Part shown: positions 52,316-60,841 of the stretch, piece after piece
Position numbering within the stretch: the stretch's first letter is position 1
How the letters are laid out: the number at the start of each line of letters is the position of its first letter
Program-made: the position numbers and the translations under genes
Notes under the pieces: generated by a model
What the model was told of the DNA's origin: nothing
What the model saw: the letters and a program-made list of their open reading frames with translations, nothing else
The model's database searches: none
NCBI GenBank assembly: GCA_903875215.1
Contig: CAIQVH010000014.1
Location: forward strand, 1 to 64,000
Reading direction: 5' to 3'
Length of the DNA stretch: 64,000 nucleotides
DNA from: an uncultured Anaerolineae bacterium
Lineage (GTDB): Bacteria > Chloroflexota > Anaerolineae > Anaerolineales > Villigracilaceae

Positions 52316-53448
52316 CAGAACGCCGCCCGCGCAAGCGTAAAACCTTCCTCGCCTGGGGCTTATTGGCCCTGTCACTTTTGCTCTGCGGGTTGTTTCTCGC
52401 CGCTTATTTTGTCGTGCCTGCCTGGGTTGCGCAAACCTATGGGCCGGCTTCAGCAAGATTAGGCGGGGTTCAGCGTTTTGAATACGCCTTTCAGATGTTT
52501 TGGTATGATTCATTCCTGAGGCGTCCGGCCAACTCTATGGGCAGTGAAATCCCGTTCAGCGTGGCAGAGGGGGAGGGGGTTGCCTCCGTTGCGGCGCGTC
52601 TCCAACAGGCTGGTTTGATTTGGGATGCGACTGCGTTTCGCGCTTACCTGATTTACGCCGGACTGGATACCGGTTTGCAGGCCGGGGAATTCATCCTTAA
52701 CCCGGCACTTGCCCCGGTGCAGATTGCCCATGAATTGCAGGATGCCACTCCCGAACAGATTAAATTCGGCGTCCTGCCGGGATGGCGCGTCGAGGAAATT
52801 GCTGCCAGCCTGCCGACTTCAGGCTTACAGATCACCCCGCAGGAATTCCTCATGGCTGCGCGCGACCCGCGCCCCGGTTTTGATTTTTTCCCCCCTGGCG
52901 CGCCGGCGGAAGGCTTTCTGATGCCCGGCGAGTACATCGTCCCGCGTGAAATCAATTCTGAACAATTGGTGCAGATGTTGATGCGCAATTTTGCGCTTTC
53001 CATGACCCAGGATTTGCGCGCGGCTTTCACCCGCCAGGGTCTGGATGTGTACCAGGCCGTGACCCTGGCCTCCATCGTCCAGCGCGAAGCCATACAGGTC
53101 GAAGAACAACCCCTGATTGCCTCTGCGTTGCTGAACCGGCTGGTGGCCGGAATGCGCCTGGAGACTGACCCAACAATCCAGTATGCCCTTGGCTATGTGG
53201 CCGCCTCCAATTCATGGTGGAAGTCGCCATTGAATCTTAATGACCTGCTGATCGATTCGCCCTTCAATACTTACCTGCATACCGGCCTGCCCCCGGGCCC
53301 CATCAGCAATCCTTCCCTGAGCGCGCTTCAGGCGGTAGCCTACCCGGCCCAGACCCCTTACTATTTCTTTCGCGCCCGCTGTGATGATTCGGGACTGCAC
53401 AATTTCTCCGAAACCTTTGAGCAGCACAATCAAAACGCCTGCCCCTGA
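52312..53448 (+). CDS. mltG: Endolytic murein transglycosylase MltG
   Basis: Cleaves nascent glycan strands outside the membrane. 378 residues: a basic N terminus, one TM (FLAWGLLALSLLLCGLFLAAYF), a LysM-like subdomain (about 80-145, VAEGEGVASVAARLQQAGLI) and the YceG catalytic domain with ASIVQREAIQVEEQPLIASA, which carries the catalytic Glu, then LNRLVAGMRLETDPTIQYALG. The ruvX-mltG order matches many Gram-positive and Chloroflexota genomes. A strong terminator follows. Confidence 0.95.
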   Translation: MTERRPRKRKTFLAWGLLALSLLLCGLFLAAYFVVPAWVAQTYGPASARLGGVQRFEYAFQMFWYDSFLRRPANSMGSEIPFSVAEGEGVASVAARLQQAGLIWDATAFRAYLIYAGLDTGLQAGEFILNPALAPVQIAHELQDATPEQIKFGVLPGWRVEEIAASLPTSGLQITPQEFLMAARDPRPGFDFFPPGAPAEGFLMPGEYIVPREINSEQLVQMLMRNFALSMTQDLRAAFTRQGLDVYQAVTLASIVQREAIQVEEQPLIASALLNRLVAGMRLETDPTIQYALGYVAASNSWWKSPLNLNDLLIDSPFNTYLHTGLPPGPISNPSLSALQAVAYPAQTPYYFFRARCDDSGLHNFSETFEQHNQNACP

Positions 53449-53459
53449 GCCAATCTAAA

Positions 53460-53504
53460 ATCAAAACGCGCCAGCGATACTCCCCGTCGCTGGCGCGTTT
53501 TGAT
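53460..53504. terminator. Bidirectional terminator between mltG and the deaminase-CYTH gene
   Basis: A perfect 18-bp stem, 53460-53477 with 53487-53504, with a nine-base loop and T-rich arms on both strands; it serves both convergent genes. Confidence 0.9.
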
Positions 53505-53520
53505 TTCCAGTGAGAGAAAA

Positions 53521-55494
53521 TCAGTGGGTCAGAGTCACATAATCGCTGGTGATGTGGATATCGCTGCCCGCTTCCAGCAGGGTTGCCAACTCTGCCGAGA
53601 GTTTGGCCTTGCTCTCGGCATCTTTCCGGCTCCAGGTGCGGCTCTTGATCTCGACAAAATGTCCCATGTCCGGGCGTTCGATCGCATCCAGGTTGATGTA
53701 AAACTCCTCGCCTTTATATTTCACCAGCCAGCGCAGGCGATCTTTCTCGATCACTTTTTCACTGGCAGGTTTGAAATATTCGCGGTAGAAGCGCAGCGTC
53801 TGTGTAGCGGGGGCCAGGTAACGCGAACGCGAAAGCAGCACATCGCGCTCAAATTCCCCTTCGCGGTTCAGGCCGATCAGCGTCAGCCGGGCCCGCACAT
53901 TGGTTACCTTGCCTTTGCTGTCGATAAAGTCATCCTCACGGTAGCGCAGGCGGCCCTGGGCCGGATCATCAAAGAAAAAGTAATTATCGTATTGACGGTA
54001 ATGACGCTGGTACATGATTTCCAATTCTGGCGACTGGAGCGCCGTCTGTACCCGTGCCGGGTCGCTGACCTTGACCTTGATCTGCACCTCGTAGGATTCC
54101 TCCTCGCTGGAACCGCCCAGGGCGATCAGCTTGCTCAAGACCGATTGTTCCCGGGCCGACAGGAAGGCGTCGATCTTATTTGCGTATTGGGCCGCCTGTT
54201 CCAGCAGTTCGGCCTCGTTGAGCGTTAACAGCTGGCGGTCGCGCATCAGCCATTGGCCGTTAACCATCACGTCGCTCACATCGGTGGATTTTCCGGCGTA
54301 GACGATCTGGGCATAGGCGCCGTTTGGGTCGCGTTCAAAGCGCGGTGAATTGTGCAGCGGCGAGAGATCGACCAGGATCAGGTCGGCGCGTTTGCCGGGT
54401 TCGAGCGATCCCGTCAGGTGGCCGATGTGCAAGGCCTGGGCGCCGATGCGGGTGGCCATGGCCAGCGCCTGGGGAGCGGGCAGGCTGGTCGGGTCGTTGG
54501 AGACGGCTTTGGCCAGGAAGGCTGCCAGGCGGACTTCTTCGAACATATCCAGGTCATTGTTTGAGGCCGGGCCGTCGGTGCCGATGCCTACGTTCAACCC
54601 GGTTTCGAGCATCTTGGTAACCTGGGCAAAACCCGAGGCCAGCTTCAGGTTGGAGGAGGGGTTGTGCGCCACGCCGGCGTTGTAATGTTGCAGGGTGCGC
54701 ATTTCGCCTTCGTCAATGTGGACACAGTGAGCGGCCAGAACTTTGGCTTCGAGCAGGCCTTGTTTTTTGATGTAAGGCACGACCGGCATGCTGTTCTCGT
54801 TGCGCATGTTTTCCACTTCCAGCGCGGTCTCGGAGATGTGGATGTGCAGGGGCACGTCAAATTCGGTGGCCAGTTGGGCACAGGCTTTCAGGATTTCGGG
54901 TGTGCAGGTGTAGGGGGCGTGCGGGGCCACGGAGGGCACAATCAGTGGGTGGTTTTTCCAGCGTTCGATGAAGCCGCGGGCCAGGGCGAGACCATCTTCG
55001 TAGGAGGCGGCGTCTGAAGTTGGGAATTTCATCACCGATTGCCCCAAAACGCCCCGCAAACCGGCTGCGGCGGTGGCCCTGGCGACTTCTTCTTCGAAAA
55101 AGTACATATCGGCGAAGGCGGTGATACCGCTGCGGATGAATTCGGCGCAGGCGATTTGCGCGCCCAGGCGGCAGAATTCGGGTGAGACAAATTCACGTTC
55201 CACCGGCCACATGTATCCCAGCAGCCAGACATCCAGGCGCAGGTCGTCGGCCAGCCCGCGCAGCAACGTCATGGGGACGTGTGTGTGGGCGTTGACCAGC
55301 CCCGGCATCAGGATTTTTCCGCCGCAATCGTGTACTTCTGCGGCAGTGTATTGGGCCGTGATTTCTGCTTCAGGCCCGATGGCCAGGATCGCATCGCCCC
55401 GCACAGCCAGTGCTCCGTGCCGGTATTGACGATATTCTTCGTCCATGGTCAAAATGTGGGCGTTGGTGAGCAGGATGTCAGCGGTTTGAGTCAT
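53521..55494 (-). CDS. MTA/SAH deaminase-like amidohydrolase fused to a CYTH domain
   Basis: 657 residues. The N-terminal part (1 to about 440) is a TrzA/MtaD-type metal-dependent deaminase: NAHTHVPM (His70, His72), HIHISE (His217, His219, Glu222), and GTDGPASNND (Asp307). The family deaminates 5-methylthioadenosine or S-adenosylhomocysteine. After a linker, residues 467-657 form a CYTH triphosphate tunnel domain: YEVQIKVKV (469-473 reads E-x-Q-x-K instead of E-x-E-x-K), YDNYFFFDD, RARLTLIG, RWLVKYKGEEFYINLD and FVEIKSRTWSRKDAE. CYTH domains hydrolyse or bind triphosphates. I do not know such a fusion from characterised proteins. Confidence 0.88.
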   Translation of the reverse strand: MTQTADILLTNAHILTMDEEYRQYRHGALAVRGDAILAIGPEAEITAQYTAAEVHDCGGKILMPGLVNAHTHVPMTLLRGLADDLRLDVWLLGYMWPVEREFVSPEFCRLGAQIACAEFIRSGITAFADMYFFEEEVARATAAAGLRGVLGQSVMKFPTSDAASYEDGLALARGFIERWKNHPLIVPSVAPHAPYTCTPEILKACAQLATEFDVPLHIHISETALEVENMRNENSMPVVPYIKKQGLLEAKVLAAHCVHIDEGEMRTLQHYNAGVAHNPSSNLKLASGFAQVTKMLETGLNVGIGTDGPASNNDLDMFEEVRLAAFLAKAVSNDPTSLPAPQALAMATRIGAQALHIGHLTGSLEPGKRADLILVDLSPLHNSPRFERDPNGAYAQIVYAGKSTDVSDVMVNGQWLMRDRQLLTLNEAELLEQAAQYANKIDAFLSAREQSVLSKLIALGGSSEEESYEVQIKVKVSDPARVQTALQSPELEIMYQRHYRQYDNYFFFDDPAQGRLRYREDDFIDSKGKVTNVRARLTLIGLNREGEFERDVLLSRSRYLAPATQTLRFYREYFKPASEKVIEKDRLRWLVKYKGEEFYINLDAIERPDMGHFVEIKSRTWSRKDAESKAKLSAELATLLEAGSDIHITSDYVTLTH

Positions 55495-55647
55495 TCGGTC
55501 TCCTTTTGGGTTGGGTTAATCGTGTCTCTATTATGTCCGGGTCTGGAGAGAAAGTCAACCGCAGGATTTTTGGGCGGGAAAGCGGGTGGAGTGTTGTACA
55601 ATGGGAGCGGGCCGCCGCTCTCCGGCTGGCCGTTCCCGAGGAGTTGT

Positions 55648-55905
55648 ATGGCCAAATTGATTCCCTCCGCCGAGCGCCTTCTTCGCGCCCGCGCCATGAT
55701 CCAGAAAGCCCGCGACCTGCCGCTGCCAGCCGAAGGCGGCAAATATGATTTTTCCTACATTGCCCGTGTTAAAGATTTTTTGCAGCAGGCCCGTGACCTG
55801 GTCAAATTTATACCGCTGACGCCCACTGCCACCCCGGCAATGAAAGCCGAAGTCAAACAAATTTTCACCGAAGCTGATCAGGCCGACCGGGAATTGTTGC
55901 ATTGA
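55648..55905 (+). CDS. Small conserved-looking helical protein, unknown function
   Basis: 85 residues from the ATG at 55648, chosen because CCGAGGAG precedes it; the frame is open from 55279, but that part is antisense to the deaminase gene. The protein is helical and charged (MAKLIPSAERLLRARAMIQK, YIARVKDFLQQARDLVKF) with a short Pro/Thr link. No family recognised. It lies 62 bases upstream of the PBP1C gene on the same strand. Confidence 0.72.
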   Translation: MAKLIPSAERLLRARAMIQKARDLPLPAEGGKYDFSYIARVKDFLQQARDLVKFIPLTPTATPAMKAEVKQIFTEADQADRELLH

Positions 55906-55967
55906 TGCCCTGAGCACCTCTGCCTGGGTGGCTGGAACTGATTCTGCCCGCCGGGCGTCCTGAGTTT

Positions 55968-58400
55968 ATGCGATCGCGCCCAAGACTGTTCCTGGTTGTT
56001 ATGCTCGCTGGCCTGTTTCTCGCCGCAGGCTGGTTTTTCTCGATATTCTACGACCTGCCCTCCATCGCTTCCCTGCCCGAACAACTCCATACCCCCTCCA
56101 TCCGCCTCACCGACCGCAACGGGCGTCTGCTCTATGAGATTTTACCCGCTTCAGGCGGGCGTCATGCCGTTGTGGGGCTGGAAAGCCTGCCCGCTTGCCT
56201 GCTCCAGGCCACCATCGCTGTCGAGGATGAGAACTTTTACTCCAACCCCGGCATCGACCTGCAGGGAATCTTGCGCGCATTGTGGATTAATTTTCAGGGC
56301 GGCGAGACGGTCGCCGGCGGCTCGACCATCACCCAGCAGGTGGTTCGCAGCCTGCTTTTAACCGACGAGATGGCCGAGCGTAGTCTGCGTCGCAAACTGC
56401 GTGAGAGTGTGCTGGCCTGGCAAATGACACAGCGCCTCTCCAAAGACGAAATCCTGGCTCTTTATCTCAACCAGACCTATTACGGCGGTTTTGCCTATGG
56501 GGTGGAAGCCGCGGCTCAAACCTACTTTGCCAAACCTGCCGCCAATCTGCTTCTGCCGGAATGCGCCCTGCTCGCCGGCCTGCCGCAGGCTCCCGGCCTG
56601 TATAACCCCTTTGACCACCCGGAAGCCGCCAGAAAACGCCAGGAAATCGTCCTCGGCCTGATGGAAAAAGACGGCTTTATCAGCCCTGAAGAACACCTCC
56701 AGGCCACTCAGACCCCGCTGGCGTACAATCCTTCGCCTTTTCCCATCCGCGCCCCACACTTTGTCTGGATGGTCAAAGATGAACTCGATCGCCTCGGCCT
56801 CGACCCGCGCGCCAGTCTCATCATCCGCACCACGCTTGATCTCGACGCCCAGACGCTTGCTGAAGCCGCCATTGCCCGCCAGATCTCCCACTTCAAAGAC
56901 GATCAAGGCCTCGATCATAACGTCAACAACGCCGCCGCCGTCGTGCTGGATGCCCGCCGTGGAGAAATCCTCGCCCTGGTGGGCAGCGCCGATTATTTTG
57001 ACGCCTCCATCTCCGGCGCGGTCAATATGGCCATTACCCCGCGTCAGCCTGGTTCCGCCTTCAAACCCTTCATCTATGCCGCGGCATTTTCCCATGGCAC
57101 CTTTGCCCCGTGGACCGCCGCCACTCCCCTCCTCGATGTGCAGACGGGTTTTACCACCCATGACGGCCTCTACCTGCCGCAAAATTATGATGGCCGGGAA
57201 CATGGCCCCGTCACCGCGCGCGTAGCGCTGGCCTCCTCGCTCAACATTCCTGCCGTGGCCACCCTGCAAAAAGTTGGCGTCGCCTCCATGACCGGCCTCG
57301 CCAACCGCCTGGGAATCACCACCCTGGCTGATCCGCAGGAATATGACCTGTCGCTGGCCCTTGGCGGCGGGCAGATGAGCCTGCTTGAGCTGACCGGGGC
57401 TTATGCCGCTTTCGCCAATCGTGGCTACCTGCCTGGTCATTCCGCCATTCTCGAAATCCGCGACGCTGACGGTAACCTGCTCTACCAGCCCGCCCGCCCA
57501 GCCCAGCCGCAAATCTTCGATCCCCGCGTGGCCTGGCTGATTAGCGACATCCTCAGCGACGATAACGCCCGCCTGATCGGGTTTGGCCGTAACAGTACCC
57601 TGAAAATAGACCGTCCGGCCGCCGTCAAAACCGGCACGACCACCAATTTCCACGACAACTGGACGGTGGGATATACACCTAGCCTGGTGGTGGGCGTATG
57701 GGTTGGCAATAGCGACTACCAGGCCATGCGTGCTGTCAACGGCCTGACCGGCGCCGCTCCAATCTGGCAGGAGATACTCCGCGCTCTGCTGCGCGGCCAG
57801 CCGGATGAGCCTTTTGATCGCCCAGACGGGCTGCTGCAAAAAGAAATCTGCACCTACTCGGGATTGCTGCCAACGCCGCTCTGTCCGCTCACCCACCTAG
57901 AATGGTTCCTGGCTGAAACGGTTCCCACCCGGCCGGATACGCTCTACCGCCAGGTCTGGCTGGATGCTTCGACTGGAAGCCTGGCGCAGAGCTCCACACC
58001 GGCCAGCCAGCTCCAGCCGCTGACCGTGCTCGATCTGCCTCCCGCTGCCCAGCGTTGGGCGCATTCCCAGGGCTTGATTCTGCTTTCGGATGTTTCCCCC
58101 GCGGCTGAAACCGCGCTCCCCGCGCTGACGCTGCTCTCGCCCCAGCCGGGAGCGGTGTACCGGCTTTCAGACCAGCTAGGTCGGGCGGCGCAACAGCTGC
58201 CGGTGGAGGCGCTGGCCGGAGCGGGGATGTCGCAGGTCACGCTCTGGGTGGATGGCCGCCTGTTGACCAGTTTGGAGGCTTCGCCCTATGTTTTTTGGTG
58301 GCCGCTGCTTGAAGGGACGCATCGCTTCCAGGCGCGTGGACAGACTGCCAGTGGGGATGCACTGGAGAGTGAATTGGTTGAGATCACGGTGATGCCTTAG
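55968..58400 (+). CDS. pbpC: Penicillin-binding protein 1C-type peptidoglycan synthase
   Basis: A bifunctional transglycosylase and transpeptidase anchored by one N-terminal TM (LFLVVMLAGLFLAAGWFF). 810 residues. Transglycosylase domain at 55-240 with AVEDENFYSNPGID (catalytic Glu), GGSTITQQVVRSLLL and ALYLNQTYYGGFAYGVEAAA. Transpeptidase at about 310-590 with SxxK in QPGSAFKPFIY, SxN in ALASSLNIPAV and KTGTTTNFHDNWTVGYTP. A PBP1C-type C-terminal beta domain (about 680-810) follows. The gene symbol is by resemblance to pbpC. All active-site motifs are intact. It is convergent with the TPR gene. Confidence 0.93.
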   Translation: MRSRPRLFLVVMLAGLFLAAGWFFSIFYDLPSIASLPEQLHTPSIRLTDRNGRLLYEILPASGGRHAVVGLESLPACLLQATIAVEDENFYSNPGIDLQGILRALWINFQGGETVAGGSTITQQVVRSLLLTDEMAERSLRRKLRESVLAWQMTQRLSKDEILALYLNQTYYGGFAYGVEAAAQTYFAKPAANLLLPECALLAGLPQAPGLYNPFDHPEAARKRQEIVLGLMEKDGFISPEEHLQATQTPLAYNPSPFPIRAPHFVWMVKDELDRLGLDPRASLIIRTTLDLDAQTLAEAAIARQISHFKDDQGLDHNVNNAAAVVLDARRGEILALVGSADYFDASISGAVNMAITPRQPGSAFKPFIYAAAFSHGTFAPWTAATPLLDVQTGFTTHDGLYLPQNYDGREHGPVTARVALASSLNIPAVATLQKVGVASMTGLANRLGITTLADPQEYDLSLALGGGQMSLLELTGAYAAFANRGYLPGHSAILEIRDADGNLLYQPARPAQPQIFDPRVAWLISDILSDDNARLIGFGRNSTLKIDRPAAVKTGTTTNFHDNWTVGYTPSLVVGVWVGNSDYQAMRAVNGLTGAAPIWQEILRALLRGQPDEPFDRPDGLLQKEICTYSGLLPTPLCPLTHLEWFLAETVPTRPDTLYRQVWLDASTGSLAQSSTPASQLQPLTVLDLPPAAQRWAHSQGLILLSDVSPAAETALPALTLLSPQPGAVYRLSDQLGRAAQQLPVEALAGAGMSQVTLWVDGRLLTSLEASPYVFWWPLLEGTHRFQARGQTASGDALESELVEITVMP

Positions 58401-58427
58401 TCGCCGGCTTAATCTTTCGCGGCGTGG

Positions 58428-59978
58428 TCATCCGCCCAATTTTTTCAAGAGTTCCTGCGCTAATTGTATTTGTTGGGGGTCGCTTTCCAGGGTGATGTAA
58501 ACCTTGAGATCCTGGATGGATTTTTGAAACTGGCCGGTGTTGGCGTAGAGTACTGCGCGGCGGTAATAAGAAGCGGCGTAGTTGGGGTCGAGGTTGATGG
58601 CGCTGGTAAAATCTGCCAGGGCCAGGTCGTTTTTCTTTTCGTTCAAATACAGCACGGCGCGCATGTTGAGGGCCGGCACACTGGTAGACATGTTTTGGGC
58701 GATGATGGTGCTGAAATCTGCCACGGCGAGTTCAAAATTCTGGAGCTGATAATTGGCCAGGCCGCGGTTGTAATAGGCATCTGGGGTATCCGGTTTTTGT
58801 TCGATGGTGCGGGTATAGTCCTGAATCGCCAGTTCGAGTTGCTTGTTTTGCATGTAAGTGTTGCCGCGATTGAGGTAGCTGGCGGTATAGGTTGGATCCA
58901 GTTGGATGGCCTGGCTGAAATCGGCAATAGCTGAGTCAAATTGCTGGCTGAGGTACTTTGCCATGCCGCGGTCGTTGTAATACACGGCCACATCGGATTT
59001 CAGTTGGATGGCCTGGTCGTAATCGGCGATGGCTTTTTCGAACTCTTTCAGGTTGGTGTAAATGATTCCGCGGTTGATGTAGGCAATTGAGTCCTTGGGA
59101 GAAAGCTCGATGGCCAGGTTGAAATCAGCCAGCGCCAGGTCGGTTTTGTTCATGGCCATGTAAATCCGGCCGCGTTCGCTGTGCAGGGCGGCATTCTTAA
59201 CGTCCAGCTTGAGGGCCTGTTCAAAATCGGCCAGGGCTTCGGCGTTTTGGTCCTGGTGAGCGTACAGCATCCCGCGGCGCAGATAGCTCTGGCCGGCGTC
59301 CTTGCCAGCCAGTTTAATGGATTGGGTGTAATCGGCCAGCGCGGCGGTGAATTCTTGCCGGTCTTCGTAAATGATGGCGCGGTAGTAATAGGCGTTTGCT
59401 TCACTGGGTTTGTCTTGCACCACCCGGTTAAGGTCACTGAGTGCTTTTTCGGTATCCCCGGTTTGCAGGTAAACCAGCCCGCGCCGGAGATAACAATCCA
59501 CATCTGTGGGAGTCAGCGCCAGGGTTTTTGTAAAAGCTTCAATCGCCTCGGGAAACTTCTCCAGCGCGGTGAGCAAGTTGGCTTTTTGCTTGAGAAGACT
59601 GGCGTTTTCGCCGTTGAGCGCGATGACTTTCTCCAGGTCGGTCAGCGCCTGAGGGAAAAAACTGAGCGCCTGGTAGGCCTGACTGCGCTGCTCCAGGGCT
59701 GCCGTATTCTCGGGCAGTAGGGCCAGGATCTTCGAATAAGATTCGATCGCTTTCGGGTAAGATTTGGCCTGCATGGCCTGTGCGCCGTCTGTAAAGAGAT
59801 TCAAAATCTCGGGCGGCAGGGCCGTGGCGGTTGGAGTCTGAGCCGCCTGGGTCTGGGAAGCGCCAGGCGCGCCCGGGGTGGGTGTTGGCAAAACCGATAA
59901 AATGACCGAGATGGCGATAATCAGGGTAACAATCGCAGTGATGACGGTGGTGGTCCGGTTGGTTTTTTCAGAATTCAT
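58428..59978 (-). CDS. Membrane-anchored tetratricopeptide-repeat protein
   Basis: 516 residues. One N-terminal TM (TVITAIVTLIIAISVILSVL) is followed by a Pro/Ala/Thr linker. About twelve tandem TPRs run from residue 70 to the end, for example SYSKILALLPENTAALEQRS, AYYYRAIIYEDRQEFTAALA and AYINRGIIYTNLKEFEKAIA. The repeats end near the C terminus (FQKSIQDLKVYITLESDPQQ). Such proteins act as scaffolds, probably on the outer face of the membrane here. No catalytic domain. The stop is 27 bases from the PBP1C stop. Confidence 0.92.
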   Translation of the reverse strand: MNSEKTNRTTTVITAIVTLIIAISVILSVLPTPTPGAPGASQTQAAQTPTATALPPEILNLFTDGAQAMQAKSYPKAIESYSKILALLPENTAALEQRSQAYQALSFFPQALTDLEKVIALNGENASLLKQKANLLTALEKFPEAIEAFTKTLALTPTDVDCYLRRGLVYLQTGDTEKALSDLNRVVQDKPSEANAYYYRAIIYEDRQEFTAALADYTQSIKLAGKDAGQSYLRRGMLYAHQDQNAEALADFEQALKLDVKNAALHSERGRIYMAMNKTDLALADFNLAIELSPKDSIAYINRGIIYTNLKEFEKAIADYDQAIQLKSDVAVYYNDRGMAKYLSQQFDSAIADFSQAIQLDPTYTASYLNRGNTYMQNKQLELAIQDYTRTIEQKPDTPDAYYNRGLANYQLQNFELAVADFSTIIAQNMSTSVPALNMRAVLYLNEKKNDLALADFTSAINLDPNYAASYYRRAVLYANTGQFQKSIQDLKVYITLESDPQQIQLAQELLKKLGG

Positions 59979-60122
59979 GTTGATTTGCCAGCAATACAGG
60001 ATTGAGCCGATTTTAACATATCTGTTCCCAACTGCTGGTTTTGGCGGGCAGGTTTTACCCGCCGGTTTGCCAATATTCGTCGGGAAAAATATTAATATGC
60101 AATGATTCTCCCGCGCCCAAAT

Positions 60123-60131
60123 TGCTATAAT
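60123..60131 (+). promoter_or_regulatory. Extended -10 promoter predicting a leaderless response-regulator mRNA
   Basis: TGC-TATAAT (60123-60131); the ATG at 60138 begins seven bases after the box, so transcription would start at or next to the start codon. No ribosome site is visible. Confidence 0.65.
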
Positions 60132-60137
60132 GAAAAT

Positions 60138-60764
60138 ATGAGACCCGATACAGGTTATTTACTCGTAGTAGAAGACGTTCCAGATATCCTGATTTTGCTG
60201 GATACCACGTTGAGATTTCGAGGCTATCGCGTGGTAACAGCCTATAACGGCATGGAAGCCATGCAAGCCATCCACAAGGAACGCCCGGCGCTGATCATCA
60301 CCGATATCTTGATGCCCAAAATGGATGGGTTTAGCCTGGTACACCGCCTGCGCCTGGACCCCGAAACTCGCGATATCCCGGTCGTATTCCTCTCTGCCAC
60401 ATATGTTGCTCCTGAAGATAAAGTGTTTGCCCACACCCTTGGCGTCACCCGCTTTATCGAAAAACCGGTTGATCTGGAAACCTTCCTACCCATGATTGAC
60501 CACCTTCTTGAACAGGAACTGCCTCCCAAGTTTGAACCGCTCAACGAAGTCGAATTTTATAGCGGTTATCGTAAACGGCTTGAAATCAAGTTGAGGCAGA
60601 AAAACACCCAGATTGTTCGCGACCAACACCTGCTCGCCACCCTTCCGGAAAACGAGCAATCCACCATCAAGGCCTCGCTTCAAATCGCCACCGAAGAACG
60701 TGAAGAAATCCAAAAACTGCTGGATCAAATCTACAAAATATTGAAAAATCATCCGAACGGGTAA
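60138..60764 (+). CDS. Response regulator with CheY-like receiver and helical C-terminal region
   Basis: 208 residues. Receiver domain 1-125 with acidic pocket Glu12-Asp13, phosphoacceptor Asp56 (LIITDILMPKMDG), and Lys109 (FIEKPVD). After it come a linker and a helical region (150-208) with no known DNA-binding or enzymatic output. It probably acts through protein contacts. No histidine kinase lies in the window, so it is an orphan here. Start at 60138, not the 60102 ATG, because the -10 box falls between them. Confidence 0.88.
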   Translation: MRPDTGYLLVVEDVPDILILLDTTLRFRGYRVVTAYNGMEAMQAIHKERPALIITDILMPKMDGFSLVHRLRLDPETRDIPVVFLSATYVAPEDKVFAHTLGVTRFIEKPVDLETFLPMIDHLLEQELPPKFEPLNEVEFYSGYRKRLEIKLRQKNTQIVRDQHLLATLPENEQSTIKASLQIATEEREEIQKLLDQIYKILKNHPNG

Positions 60765-60782
60765 CCACTCCCCTTATCTTGC

Positions 60783-60812
60783 AAAAAGCCGACTCACCCG
60801 AGCCGGCTTTTT
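60783..60812. terminator. Bidirectional terminator after the response regulator
   Basis: AAAAAGCCG (60783-60791) pairs with CGGCTTTTT (60804-60812), with an inner CTC/GAG pairing. It also ends the convergent moeB-type gene. Confidence 0.87.
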
Positions 60813-60841
60813 CGTTAAACTGGCATTTCCCTGGCGGAAAA

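Noticed and set aside
56358..57896. Minus-strand ORF of over 500 codons inside the PBP1C gene
   Set aside because: The plus strand encodes a complete PBP with all motifs. The minus frame is Gly/Arg/Gln-rich without family resemblance.
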